A stretch of DNA of 64,000 nucleotides, from the NCBI RefSeq assembly GCF_014236655.1, contig NZ_JACMYG010000008.1, positions 62,001 through 126,000 of the forward strand, in the 5' to 3' direction. The translations under genes and the position numbers were made by a program. Below are positions 51,651 to 61,021 of this stretch, in pieces. The notes beneath the pieces are model-generated. The model worked only from the letters and a program-made list of their open reading frames with translations, made no database searches and was not told the DNA's origin. Within the stretch, counting starts at the first letter, position 1; the number at the start of each line of letters is the position of its first letter. The DNA comes from Pseudomonas kielensis (lineage in GTDB: Bacteria > Pseudomonadota > Gammaproteobacteria > Pseudomonadales > Pseudomonadaceae).

Positions 51651-54029
51651 ATGAAATTCAGTGAACAATGGCTGCGCGGCTGGGTAAGCCCGCAGGTAAG
51701 TCGCGACGAGCTGGTTGCCCGTCTGTCGATGGCCGGTCTTGAGGTCGATAGCGTTACCCCGGCCGCCGGTGTGTTTAATGGCGTCGTGGTGGGCGAGGTG
51801 CTGAGCACCGAGCAGCACCCGGACGCTGACAAGCTGCGCGTGTGCCAGGTCAGCAATGGTGCCGAAACCTTCCAGGTCGTGTGCGGAGCGCCAAACGTGC
51901 GCCCGGGCCTGAAGATTCCATTCGCCATGATCGGCGCCGAACTGCCAGGCGACTTCAAGATCAAGAAAGCCAAGCTGCGTGGCGTCGAGTCCAACGGCAT
52001 GTTGTGCTCGCAAGCCGAATTGCAGGTGGGTGAGGGCAATGACGGCCTGATGGAGCTACCGGCTGATGCGCCGGTGGGCGAAGACTTCCGCGTCTACCTG
52101 GGCCTGGAAGACGCCAGCATCGAGGTCGACCTGACCCCGAACCGCGGCGACTGTCTGTCTCTGGCTGGCCTGGCCCGTGAAGTGGGTGCGCTGTACGCCG
52201 CTCCCGTCACTCGTCCGGTGGTGGCTGCCGTGCCTGCCGCGCATGACGAAGTGCGCTCGGTAGAAGTGCTGGCCCCCGCTGCCTGCCCACGTTACCTGGG
52301 CCGGGTAATCCGCAACGTCGACCTGTCCAAGCCGACACCGCTGTGGATGGTCGAGCGTCTGCGCCGCGCCGATGTACGCAGCATCGATGCTGCCGTCGAC
52401 ATCACCAACTACGTGATGCTCGAGCTGGGCCAACCGCTGCACGCCTTCGACCTTGCCGAAATCAACGGCGGCATCCGCGTGCGCATGGCTGAAGAAGGCG
52501 AAAAGCTGGTCCTGCTCGACGGTCAGGAAGTCAGCCTGCGCGCCGACACCCTGGTCATCGCCGACCATACCCGTGCCCTGGCGATTGCCGGCGTCATGGG
52601 TGGCGAGCACAGTGGCGTATCCGCCACGACGCGCGATATTTTCCTGGAAAGCGCGTTCTTCGACCAAATCGCAGTCGCTGGCAAGGCTCGTTCCTACGGT
52701 CTGCACACCGACGCCTCGCACCGCTACGAGCGTGGAGTGGACTGGCAACTGGCCCGTGAAGCCATGGAGCGCGCCACTGGCCTGCTGCTGGACATCACTG
52801 GCGGCGAAGCTGGCCCGATCATCGAGACCGTCAACGCGCAGTACCTGCCGTCGATCGCGCCAATCACCCTGCGTGCCCAGCGCATCACCCAGATGTTGGG
52901 CATGGAAATGGACCCTGTCCAGGTCGAGCGTTTGCTCAGCGCCTTGGGCCTGACCATCTCGGCGGACGGGGCAGGGCAGTGGCGCGTTGAAGTGCCAAGC
53001 CACCGCTTTGATATCAGCCTGGAAGTCGACCTGATCGAGGAGCTGGCCCGCCTGTACGGTTACAACCGTCTGCCGGTCCGTTACCCGCAAGCGCGCCTGG
53101 CACCACAAGCCAAGGCCGAAGCCCGCAGCGACTTGCCTGAATTGCGTCGTCTGCTGGTCGCCCGTGGCTACCAGGAAGCGATCACCTACAGCTTCATCGA
53201 CCCGAAACAGTTCGAACTGTTCAACCCGGGCGTTGAACCGCTGCTGCTGGCCAACCCGATTTCCAACGACATGGCGGCCATGCGCTCCTCCTTGTGGCCT
53301 GGTCTGGTCAAGGCCTTGCAGCACAACCTGAACCGTCAGCAGGATCGCGTGCGTCTGTTCGAAAGCGGCCTGCGTTTTGTCGGGCAGCTTGAAGGCCTCA
53401 AGCAAGAGCCGATGCTCGCCGGTGTGGTCTGCGGCAGCCGTCTGCCCGAAGGCTGGGCGCAGGGCCGCGACGTGGTGGATTTCTTCGACGTCAAAGCTGA
53501 CGTGGAAGCGGTGCTGGGCTTCGCCGGTGCACTGGGTTCGTTCACCTTCTCCCCAGGCAGCCACCCGGCATTGCACCCGGGTCAAACCGCGCGCATCGAG
53601 CGTGAAGGTCGCGAAGTCGGTTTCATCGGCGCACTGCACCCCGAACTGACAAAAACCCTCGGTCTTGACCGTCCGGTATTCGTCTTTGAGCTGGTATTGG
53701 GCGAAGTGGCCTTGGGCAAAATGCCTAAATTCCACGAGTTATCGCGCTTTCCTGAAGTGCGGCGTGACCTCGCGTTGCTGGCCGATGCAGGCGTTGCCGC
53801 CAGTGCTGTCATGGATGTAATCCGTGAAAATGCAGGCGAATGGCTGACAGACCTCAGGCTCTTTGACGTTTATCAGGGTAAAGGCATTGATCCTCATAGA
53901 AAAAGCCTTGCAGTTGGCTTGACCTGGCAGCATCCATCGCGCACTCTTAATGACGATGAGGTGAATACCACGACGCAAAACATCCTCACCTCGCTCGAAC
54001 AAAGGTTGAACGCCACGTTAAGGAAGTGA
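51651..54029 (+). CDS. pheT: Phenylalanyl-tRNA synthetase beta subunit
   Basis: 792 residues. Order: tRNA-binding OB-like domain (VVGEVLSTEQHPDADKLRVC), B3/B4 editing domain (TPNRGDCLSLAGLAREVGAL; DAAVDITNYVMLELGQPLHA), B5 (YERGVDWQLAREAMERATGL then LEVDLIEELARLYGYNRLP), catalytic-like domain and the C-terminal ferredoxin-fold anticodon domain (LSRFPEVRRDLALLADAGVA). AGGAGAGCAGG precedes the ATG. ihfA begins 3 bp after its stop. Confidence 0.98.
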   Translation: MKFSEQWLRGWVSPQVSRDELVARLSMAGLEVDSVTPAAGVFNGVVVGEVLSTEQHPDADKLRVCQVSNGAETFQVVCGAPNVRPGLKIPFAMIGAELPGDFKIKKAKLRGVESNGMLCSQAELQVGEGNDGLMELPADAPVGEDFRVYLGLEDASIEVDLTPNRGDCLSLAGLAREVGALYAAPVTRPVVAAVPAAHDEVRSVEVLAPAACPRYLGRVIRNVDLSKPTPLWMVERLRRADVRSIDAAVDITNYVMLELGQPLHAFDLAEINGGIRVRMAEEGEKLVLLDGQEVSLRADTLVIADHTRALAIAGVMGGEHSGVSATTRDIFLESAFFDQIAVAGKARSYGLHTDASHRYERGVDWQLAREAMERATGLLLDITGGEAGPIIETVNAQYLPSIAPITLRAQRITQMLGMEMDPVQVERLLSALGLTISADGAGQWRVEVPSHRFDISLEVDLIEELARLYGYNRLPVRYPQARLAPQAKAEARSDLPELRRLLVARGYQEAITYSFIDPKQFELFNPGVEPLLLANPISNDMAAMRSSLWPGLVKALQHNLNRQQDRVRLFESGLRFVGQLEGLKQEPMLAGVVCGSRLPEGWAQGRDVVDFFDVKADVEAVLGFAGALGSFTFSPGSHPALHPGQTARIEREGREVGFIGALHPELTKTLGLDRPVFVFELVLGEVALGKMPKFHELSRFPEVRRDLALLADAGVAASAVMDVIRENAGEWLTDLRLFDVYQGKGIDPHRKSLAVGLTWQHPSRTLNDDEVNTTTQNILTSLEQRLNATLRK

Positions 54030-54032
54030 CGT

Positions 54033-54335
54033 ATGGGGGCTCTGACGAAAGCTGAAATGGCGGAACGTCTGTATGAAGAGCTGGGCCTGAACAAACGGGA
54101 GGCCAAGGAATTGGTCGAACTGTTTTTTGAAGAAATCAGGCACGCTCTTGAAGACAACGAACAGGTGAAGTTGTCCGGTTTTGGCAACTTCGACCTTCGG
54201 GACAAACGCCAGCGGCCTGGCCGCAATCCGAAAACGGGAGAAGAAATCCCGATCACGGCTCGCCGTGTGGTCACCTTTCGTCCAGGGCAGAAGTTGAAGG
54301 CCCGAGTTGAGGCTTATGCTGGAACCAAGTCATAA
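54033..54335 (+). CDS. ihfA: Integration host factor alpha subunit
   Basis: 100 residues, [20 protein letters not shown], with the beta-arm sequence [20 protein letters not shown] (Pro at the intercalating tip) and the usual C-terminal tail [19 protein letters not shown]. It pairs with IHF-beta to bend DNA by about 160 degrees. Its position directly after pheT is the conserved gammaproteobacterial arrangement. The 3' end overlaps the next gene by 20 bp. Confidence 0.98.
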   Translation: MGALTKAEMAERLYEELGLNKREAKELVELFFEEIRHALEDNEQVKLSGFGNFDLRDKRQRPGRNPKTGEEIPITARRVVTFRPGQKLKARVEAYAGTKS

Positions 54336-54672
54336 CGACGAGCTTCCCGTCATCCCAGGCAAACGCTACTTCACCATTGGTGAAGTTAGCGAGCTGTGTG
54401 CGGTAAAGCCGCACGTACTGCGCTATTGGGAGCAGGAGTTTCCTCAACTCAACCCCGTCAAACGCCGCGGAAACCGCCGGTATTATCAGCGACAAGACGT
54501 GCTGATGATCCGGCAGATCCGCGCGTTGCTTTACGATCAGGGGTTCACCATCGGCGGCGCACGCTTGCGTTTGTCCGGCGATGAAGCCAAAGACGATACC
54601 ACCCAGTACAAACAGATGATCCGCCAGATGATCTCCGAGCTCGAAGATGTGCTGGTGGTCCTCAAGAAGTAA
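54316..54672 (+). CDS. MerR-family regulator next to ihfA
   Basis: 118 residues from [20 protein letters not shown]. The HTH reads [20 protein letters not shown] and the wing [22 protein letters not shown]-terminal helix ([20 protein letters not shown]) provides dimerisation. It is the conserved regulator found after ihfA in pseudomonads; targets unknown. There are too few C-terminal residues for a metal or drug domain. Confidence 0.93.
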   Translation: MLEPSHNDELPVIPGKRYFTIGEVSELCAVKPHVLRYWEQEFPQLNPVKRRGNRRYYQRQDVLMIRQIRALLYDQGFTIGGARLRLSGDEAKDDTTQYKQMIRQMISELEDVLVVLKK

Positions 54673-54761
54673 ATTTCTACTTTTAAATACTTCCAGTTTT
54701 CAGAAGCTTGCGATATATTCTTGAGCGTTCGTCGAGAACAGCAACAGGTAACACGCCTAGT

Positions 54762-54838
54762 CGGGGCGTAGCGCAGTCCGGTAGCGCACTAGCATGGGGT
54801 GCTAGGGGTCGAGTGTTCGAATCACTCCGTCCCGACCA
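54762..54838 (+). tRNA. tRNA-Pro (anticodon GGG)
   Basis: 77 bases from CGGGGCGTAGCGCAGTCCGG to CCCGACCA with encoded CCA. The anticodon stem CTAGC/GCTAG holds loop ATGGGGT, anticodon GGG; the T arm GAGTGTTCGAATCACTC is perfect. DNA with island character begins directly after it, so its 3' end is the probable integration site. Confidence 0.97.
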
Positions 54839-54854
54839 TATTTTTCAATGAGTT

Positions 54855-54882
54855 AGCCCAATCTGAAAAGGTTGGGCTTTTT
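54855..54882 (+). terminator. Terminator after tRNA-Pro
   Basis: AGCCCAA (54855-54861) and TTGGGCT (54872-54878) with a 10-nt loop, followed by T4. Confidence 0.82.
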
Positions 54883-55104
54883 CATGTCTGCGATTTTTGC
54901 TTTCTGGTAGTTAAATGGTAGTGAATTGAGACTTGCTAGCGCCTTGCCGATTGCCGGATAGCTATCAGTGCCAATGCAAATTGTCTCATCCTACCGGTTC
55001 AACTGACTCGCTCGGGTATGTCGTGGCTTTTCGAACAACCTACGCTATCCAAAGAGCGCGATTGGTTTCGACCAGGGTTCCTGGAAAGCTTTCTCAGCCT
55101 GATT

Positions 55105-56370
55105 TTAAGCAGGCCTGGTCTCAGCTTTCAGGCGGCGGGCTTCTTCCTCTTCTTTACGCAGAATGTCTCCGAGGGTTTGGGGGTACTCATCTCTGTCGCA
55201 AGGGCTTTGCGTGGTTGTCTGGATGCTCAGGGGGGGTCTGTCTGTCTCGAAGTGGTGCGAAGTAATCTCATTGGGCTGCGCCTCCTGCTTTTCATTGGCG
55301 GTGGGATTGGCCGGAGTCATGGTGCTATCTGTCTTGGTGGGGCGCTGCTTTGTAAATGAGCTGATGATTCCGCCTTTCCCAATAGGTGCATAGATTCTAT
55401 ATCCGCTTTGCGGGCTTTGTGTGGAGGGTTGGGTATTCGGGGATGTTCCGCCGATCCTGGGGTGAGGTGAGGTATTTTCATTGGATTTTGCATCCAAATT
55501 TTCACTGGGGGAATGATTGGTCAATGGCTTGATGCCGTCGATCCTGAGTGCTGAGCTGGGCTCTGGCTTAGCATCCTGGGTCTGTTGACGGGTGGCTGGC
55601 TTCTTGCTGGTCAAGCTTCTCTGGTTTTTTGGTGTGCTGCCTGTGGTGTTTGCCGCTGCCTCTTTTGCTGCGTGGCGGGTGGTATTGATTCCCTTTATGG
55701 GGTGGTCAAGGACTCCTAAGCGTAGGAGTCTAATCTTGCCTGTTATATCTGCGTGAGCTTCGGTCATTGTTTGCTCGCGCAACTCTTCTATCCTGCGCTG
55801 CTGATCCTCTGTGATGCTCCTTGTCGAGAGGGCGGCATCTTCCAGCAGGATCTCCGCTCTACACAGTCGTGCAATGCTGACGTCCAGCAACTCCCTCAGG
55901 GTTCTGTTGGTCTCTCTGTATTGGGCAGTGTTATTTCTTGAGTTTCTCAGCAGCTCTTTGTGTGTCTTTTTTTCTTCGTTGAGCCTCGTCTCAAATCTTA
56001 CATGAGCATCCAGCTCTCCAGAGATCAACTTGCTGAGCATGTCGGCTGCAGCGACCTTGTTCTTCTTGGCTAGCAACGTCAGCTCTTTTTTTACATCGAT
56101 TTTGAGCTTGAAGGCATAGGTCTTCCGTTCCTTGTCTTTGTCTGAGGCATTGGATTTAACCCTCCTCCATGCGTTTTTCATCTGCTCGATGATCAATATG
56201 CCCTCTCTCGTGCTCTCTAGCTCATCGCCAATCTGGAGGAGCTCATCGTTCGCTAAGGAGTGACGTCGCGGGTCTATTTCCCCTTTCCCTTGCAGATATT
56301 TGTGAGCCCATTTCCGTTGCTTGTGATCATTGCTATCAAGCCATGTAAGTCCAGGTGATCTCCGATTCAT
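55105..56370 (-). CDS. Island protein with RHH-like and coiled-coil regions (MatP-like layout)
   Basis: 421 residues; AGGA with a G-rich run precedes the ATG. The N-terminus has W-K-YL spacing (KQRKWAHKYLQGKGEIDPRR), then helices (IIEQMKNAWRRVKSNASDKD), then a strand and helix pair typical of ribbon-helix-helix DNA-binding proteins (KTYAFKLKIDVKKELTLLAK, AAADMLSKLISGE), then a coiled coil (about 130-200) and a disordered Ser/Thr/Pro/Gln-rich tail of about 200 residues. Order and spacing recall MatP, a helical bundle followed by RHH and coiled coil, but this is by eye. It is divergent from the next gene over shared repeats. Confidence 0.7.
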   Translation of the reverse strand: MNRRSPGLTWLDSNDHKQRKWAHKYLQGKGEIDPRRHSLANDELLQIGDELESTREGILIIEQMKNAWRRVKSNASDKDKERKTYAFKLKIDVKKELTLLAKKNKVAAADMLSKLISGELDAHVRFETRLNEEKKTHKELLRNSRNNTAQYRETNRTLRELLDVSIARLCRAEILLEDAALSTRSITEDQQRRIEELREQTMTEAHADITGKIRLLRLGVLDHPIKGINTTRHAAKEAAANTTGSTPKNQRSLTSKKPATRQQTQDAKPEPSSALRIDGIKPLTNHSPSENLDAKSNENTSPHPRIGGTSPNTQPSTQSPQSGYRIYAPIGKGGIISSFTKQRPTKTDSTMTPANPTANEKQEAQPNEITSHHFETDRPPLSIQTTTQSPCDRDEYPQTLGDILRKEEEEARRLKAETRPA

Positions 56371-56428
56371 GCCCCAATCCTCCCCCCCAATTGTTGATGC
56401 CAGTTTGCAGAATTATAGCCTGTGATTC

Positions 56429-56464
56429 ATCACGTTTTGGATCACGTTTTGTATCACGTGACAG
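56429..56464. promoter_or_regulatory. Three 12-bp direct repeats between divergent island genes
   Basis: ATCACGTTTTGG, ATCACGTTTTGT and ATCACGTGACAG follow each other without a gap at a 12-bp period. The third runs into GTGAC-AGC-GTCAC, a perfect dyad. A perfect TATAAT lies at 56505-56510 for the plus-strand gene, so the array is placed for control of both divergent genes. Confidence 0.8.
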
Positions 56465-56544
56465 CGTCACAACTAAGTATAAAAACAGGCTGTAAATATT
56501 GCGATATAATAGTCGACTGTGGCCAAGATTACGGTGGTATCAGC

Positions 56545-57777
56545 GTGTTTTTATCTGCATTGTTTTGTGAAGTGAAAGGGCTTGGACCAGAGGGGAAATA
56601 CTTCCTGGTGCGCTTCATCCAGTGCTTCGGCGTTAAAGATCCTGTCTGCCTAGGTGTTAAAGAGTTTGCCAATCAGGTTGGCGTTACGGACCGCCAGGCT
56701 TCGGCGGCTCTGGATGCCTTGGTGGATGCTGAGATTCTGATTCGCTCATTGGTATCTACTAAGAGAGGGAAACCAGCAAGGTGCCACGGAATTGCTGAGG
56801 CCTTCCTAGCGAAGCTAAACCGTTTGCCTGTGCCGGTAGGCGTAATGCACATATCGGCCATTGCGCGACTGATGGTGCATGGAGGGACTGATGCAGGTCA
56901 GTACGAGGATGAGGAGATGTCGCTGGCTCATCTTAGAGCGAGAAAAAAGCCTGGTGGCCTGAGCAGGGTGAATCGGCTCCTAATGGCCGCGCTGCTCTGT
57001 GGTGCTGATCGTTTCGGTGTGGTACGTAATCTCGGGACAGTGCAGATCTGCAAGGCGACAGGATTGACTAAGGAGAGGCTACGGAACCGGCTCAAAACTC
57101 TAATGGATCAAGGGTTAATACGTAGCTACATACCGGGCTTAAGCAGTCCGGTACTGTCTGTAAAGAGGAAGAGCATCTACTACCTCAATTTGAATCATGC
57201 GCAGTTCGATGAGAGTGGCCAAGCAACTTCTATTCTTGAAGTAACGGGAGGGGGCATGGATCTCGCCGGGCCAGAGCTGCTGCAAAGAATTCGAGGCGCA
57301 GTGAGTAGCATTAAAAGAGATGCCAAACGCTCTCAGAATTCGCTGGAAGCTCCGATCCTTATGTTCTTGGCGGGGCAAGGACTGTCATTTTATCGGACAT
57401 TCCAGGCTTTCCTAGAGGAGTACGCTGCGCAGCTGTTGTCCAGACACTGGCTGAATTTAGCTGAGGGAGGGGCATTGAAGGAGCGAGTTGATGACCTACA
57501 GCTTCGTCAGCAGATCCTAAAAGATTTTAGGTTGCCAGTTGGTCTGCAAGGTGCTGAGGATGTTGATGTCGACGCTCTTCGTACAAAGTTTCACGTTCAA
57601 CTTTTTGATTTGGCGTATGACATGGCCCTATGGTTCAAGCGCCTGCTATCCAACACCCCGAACGTTCCTTTCAGCGAACTCGATTTCGTAATCGTCCCCC
57701 AATCTGCTGCGCGAGGCCATTTCTACCGAGCTTTCCTAACTTTGCCAAAGCGGCGCGGGGTTGGAGGGGATATTTGA
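56545..57777 (+). CDS. Island regulatory-type protein with winged-helix regions
   Basis: 410 residues if started at GTG 56545 with GGTGG upstream. A longer frame runs back to 56422 through the direct repeats and the TATAAT box and so is not favoured. Two HTH-like regions appear: LGVKEFANQVGVTDRQASAA LDALVDAEIL, and LGTVQICKATGLTKERLRNR LKTLMDQGLI. The C-terminal half is helical with no enzyme motif. It may be a replication- or transfer-gene regulator; the family is not recognised. Codon use is less GC-rich than in core genes. Confidence 0.68.
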   Translation: MFLSALFCEVKGLGPEGKYFLVRFIQCFGVKDPVCLGVKEFANQVGVTDRQASAALDALVDAEILIRSLVSTKRGKPARCHGIAEAFLAKLNRLPVPVGVMHISAIARLMVHGGTDAGQYEDEEMSLAHLRARKKPGGLSRVNRLLMAALLCGADRFGVVRNLGTVQICKATGLTKERLRNRLKTLMDQGLIRSYIPGLSSPVLSVKRKSIYYLNLNHAQFDESGQATSILEVTGGGMDLAGPELLQRIRGAVSSIKRDAKRSQNSLEAPILMFLAGQGLSFYRTFQAFLEEYAAQLLSRHWLNLAEGGALKERVDDLQLRQQILKDFRLPVGLQGAEDVDVDALRTKFHVQLFDLAYDMALWFKRLLSNTPNVPFSELDFVIVPQSAARGHFYRAFLTLPKRRGVGGDI

Positions 57778-57902
57778 TGATTGAAACCAGTGGTGCTGAG
57801 GCGTCCACTCGCAGTTTTGTTGGGGAGCAGGAAATCCCGCTCGAAGAGCTGTTTGCCTATGGGCTGCTTCCTAGGCCAAGCAATGACAAGGTGATTGAGT
57901 AA
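57777..57902 (+). CDS. Tiny ORF coupled to the preceding gene
   Basis: 41 residues, MIETSGAEASTRSFVGEQEI PLEELFAYGLLPRPSNDKVIE. Its ATG overlaps the preceding stop (TGATG), which favours translational coupling. Acidic and without a signal. It may be an accessory peptide of the regulator. Unknown family. Confidence 0.5.
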   Translation: MIETSGAEASTRSFVGEQEIPLEELFAYGLLPRPSNDKVIE

Positions 57903-57952
57903 TTTATTACAGGCTTTGCGAATCCTCTGAACGATACGAGAGGAGCCCGTTC

Positions 57953-58156
57953 ATGAGGATCATTCGCCTGAAAGAAGTTATGGACTGCACCGGCCTGGGC
58001 CGGTCCACCATCTACAAGTACATCAGCGAGGGGAGCTTTCCGAAGTCAGTACCATTGGGCGACAGGGCTGTTGGCTGGGTTGAAAGCGAAGTTATGGGTT
58101 GGGTCATGGCCAGGATCGAGGCGCGAGATGCTTGTGAGTCGCTCACGGAGGTGTAG
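57953..58156 (+). CDS. AlpA-family DNA-binding regulator
   Basis: 67 residues, MRIIRLKEVMDCTGLGRSTI then YKYISEGSFPKSVPLGDRAV and GWVESEVMGWVMARIEAR: the compact AlpA/excisionase winged HTH in full. AGGAG lies 6 bp before the ATG. AlpA proteins control integrase expression or act as excisionases in P4-like elements. It supports a mobile origin for this region, although no integrase gene is within the window. Confidence 0.92.
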   Translation: MRIIRLKEVMDCTGLGRSTIYKYISEGSFPKSVPLGDRAVGWVESEVMGWVMARIEARDACESLTEV

Positions 58157-58496
58157 TGGCTAAAGGCTGCGTAATGAGCTGATTGGCTGAGTATCCGTCA
58201 AGTCATTCGGTCGGCGTTCAGGCTGATCGGATGACTCGAATCTTTGGTTTATTTCCAGAGCATCTGAATCACTGAAACTGCCACATTCTTGCCGAGCTCT
58301 CCGGCAGTTTGCCGCTCCACTCCCTTGCAGGAGTGGGGTGGTGGGTTTCGGTATTAGTATTATTTATATATCCATATATTAAACATGGGTTCATTGAGGT
58401 AGAGCTTGTATTCGTCATAGCCGTCATCAACCTATAGATCCTACTCATACATACATCAAGGCAGCCATCCCATCACGCTCATCCCTCAAGAAGGGA
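58157..58496. other. Non-coding stretch before the IS
   Basis: 340 bases with no convincing gene. The part around 58350-58385 is AT-rich (TATTATTTATATATCC) and could contain a promoter or an origin-like segment. Nothing else is recognised. Confidence 0.5.
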
Positions 58497-58504
58497 TGTA
58501 GTGG

Positions 58505-59691
<1,187 letters not shown>

Positions 59692-59839
59692 TCTCGCCTA
59701 AATGGGTGTCCGGGGTTAGTAGACCACTACAGGATGTGCTCAGCCAGTGACTGAACAAGCTCCTAGCGCACCTGCAGATCGAACGGTAAAAATTTACAGA
59801 ATCCACTGAGTTGATGAACCTACTCAGCGGATCATTCCC

Positions 59840-60502
59840 ATGACACACCAACCCAAGCGTCACCCTGACAACAGCAATCTTCACCTGCACTACGAGAGCA
59901 CCTTCCGTGGACTGTCCGTGCTGACGCGTCACGCTCCCTTCATTACTGAATACCTCGAAGGCATTCATGAGACTACTCAGTTAGCGCTGAGAGCTCACCG
60001 CCAGGTGTTCGCAGTACGGTTCGACCTACATTTCCCAGATGACGACTCTGTCCCTGCATCAGATAACACTGTCATTTCCAGATTTGTCGATTCGTTGACC
60101 TTCAGAATCCAATCGGCACGAGAGCGCTCCAGGCGGTTGAACGGTACTGCTCATCAGACAGACGTCCGCTGGTGCTGGGTCAGGGAGGTCGGGCGAGAGG
60201 GTAGACCGCATTACCACTTCGTCCTATTGCTTAACCGGGATGCGTTCAACACGGTGGGATACTTTGACTCAGCACGAGAGAATACATACGGCCGCATTCA
60301 TGCTGCATGGGCCAGTGCGTTGAGAATGCCTATCGATGATACCAATGGTTTGGTGCATATCCCCGAGAACGCTGGGTACCACCTCTCTCAGGATGATCCA
60401 GCGGAGATGGATCGGTATTTCGTTCGGGTGAGCTACCTCTGCAAGGCGGCGACCAAGGTGTATGGCAATCGTTGCCGGGTGTTTGGTTGCAGCAGAGGGT
60501 GA
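59840..60502 (+). CDS. YagK/YfjJ-like (inovirus Gp2-type) replication-associated protein
   Basis: 220 residues, MTHQPKRHPDNSNLHLHYES. The centre contains a U-H-U-H signature (GRPHYHFVLLLN) following RWCWVREVG, and later AGYHLSQDDPAEMDRYFVRV SYLCKAATK with Tyr residues that could be the nicking Tyr. This layout matches YfjJ/YagK domains found in P4-like islands and inoviral Gp2 proteins. It may act in rolling-circle-type replication of the island or be vestigial. It lies beside AlpA, interrupted only by the IS. Confidence 0.78.
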   Translation: MTHQPKRHPDNSNLHLHYESTFRGLSVLTRHAPFITEYLEGIHETTQLALRAHRQVFAVRFDLHFPDDDSVPASDNTVISRFVDSLTFRIQSARERSRRLNGTAHQTDVRWCWVREVGREGRPHYHFVLLLNRDAFNTVGYFDSARENTYGRIHAAWASALRMPIDDTNGLVHIPENAGYHLSQDDPAEMDRYFVRVSYLCKAATKVYGNRCRVFGCSRG

Positions 60503-60586
60503 ATGGACCACTGCTGCAAATCAGGGGGGGGCTCAGCCCTCGCCTGACATACCCTGATACCCGTCACCTGACCGAGACTTGCACAT

Positions 60587-60934
60587 TTGCAGGCGACTGA
60601 CCCGTACGTTGGGGGGTTGGCGTGGATTGTCCTATCGCGCGAAGTCATTGAAGTGGCCTTGCGCGATGAGCTGCACTACTTGAGAGCGCTTGATCAGGAA
60701 GAAGAGAAAGAGCTTGCGTCGCTTTATCCTCATGGGGTCAGCGCGCGGGCGCTTGTCCAGGTAATAGAGCACAGCAGATTTGGCAGGAATTGTTTTAATG
60801 ATCTCTATTTGGCAGAGACCTATAGCAGGGCACCGCCAGAGCTCGATGTCCCGTGCCTGGGCGGCATCTCTAAAATGCAGAATCGTCGCGATCAGGCGCG
60901 ACTTGCATTTTCTAATGCGCGGAAGATTAGGTAA
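60587..60934 (+). CDS. Hypothetical island protein
   Basis: 115 residues with a TTG start; alternative starts inside are possible since no good ribosome site is visible. The body (LSREVIEVALRDELHYLRAL; EKELASLYPHGVSARALVQV; CFNDLYLAETYSRAPPELDV) reads as a soluble helical protein. The gene ends inside an inverted repeat that belongs to the BREX control region. Family not recognised. Confidence 0.42.
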   Translation: MQATDPYVGGLAWIVLSREVIEVALRDELHYLRALDQEEEKELASLYPHGVSARALVQVIEHSRFGRNCFNDLYLAETYSRAPPELDVPCLGGISKMQNRRDQARLAFSNARKIR

Positions 60935-60990
60935 TCAAAATGATTACCACCATATTTGTAAAATACTAATATGGACGTGCGCCTAAGGCG
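60930..60990. promoter_or_regulatory. Three dyads upstream of the BREX regulator
   Basis: GGTAATCA/TGATTACC (60930-60948), CATATT/AATATG (60951-60973) and CGCC/GGCG (60980-60990) follow one another. The third lies between a TGGACG (-35 like, 60972) and TAATAT (-10 like, about 60996), so a bound WYL regulator would block its own promoter. Confidence 0.65.
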
Positions 60991-61021
60991 TAGAATAATA
61001 TCCGTTAAATAGTCAAATTAC

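Noticed and set aside
52056-53735. 559-codon minus-strand frame opposite pheT
   Set aside because: Antisense shadow of an essential gene.
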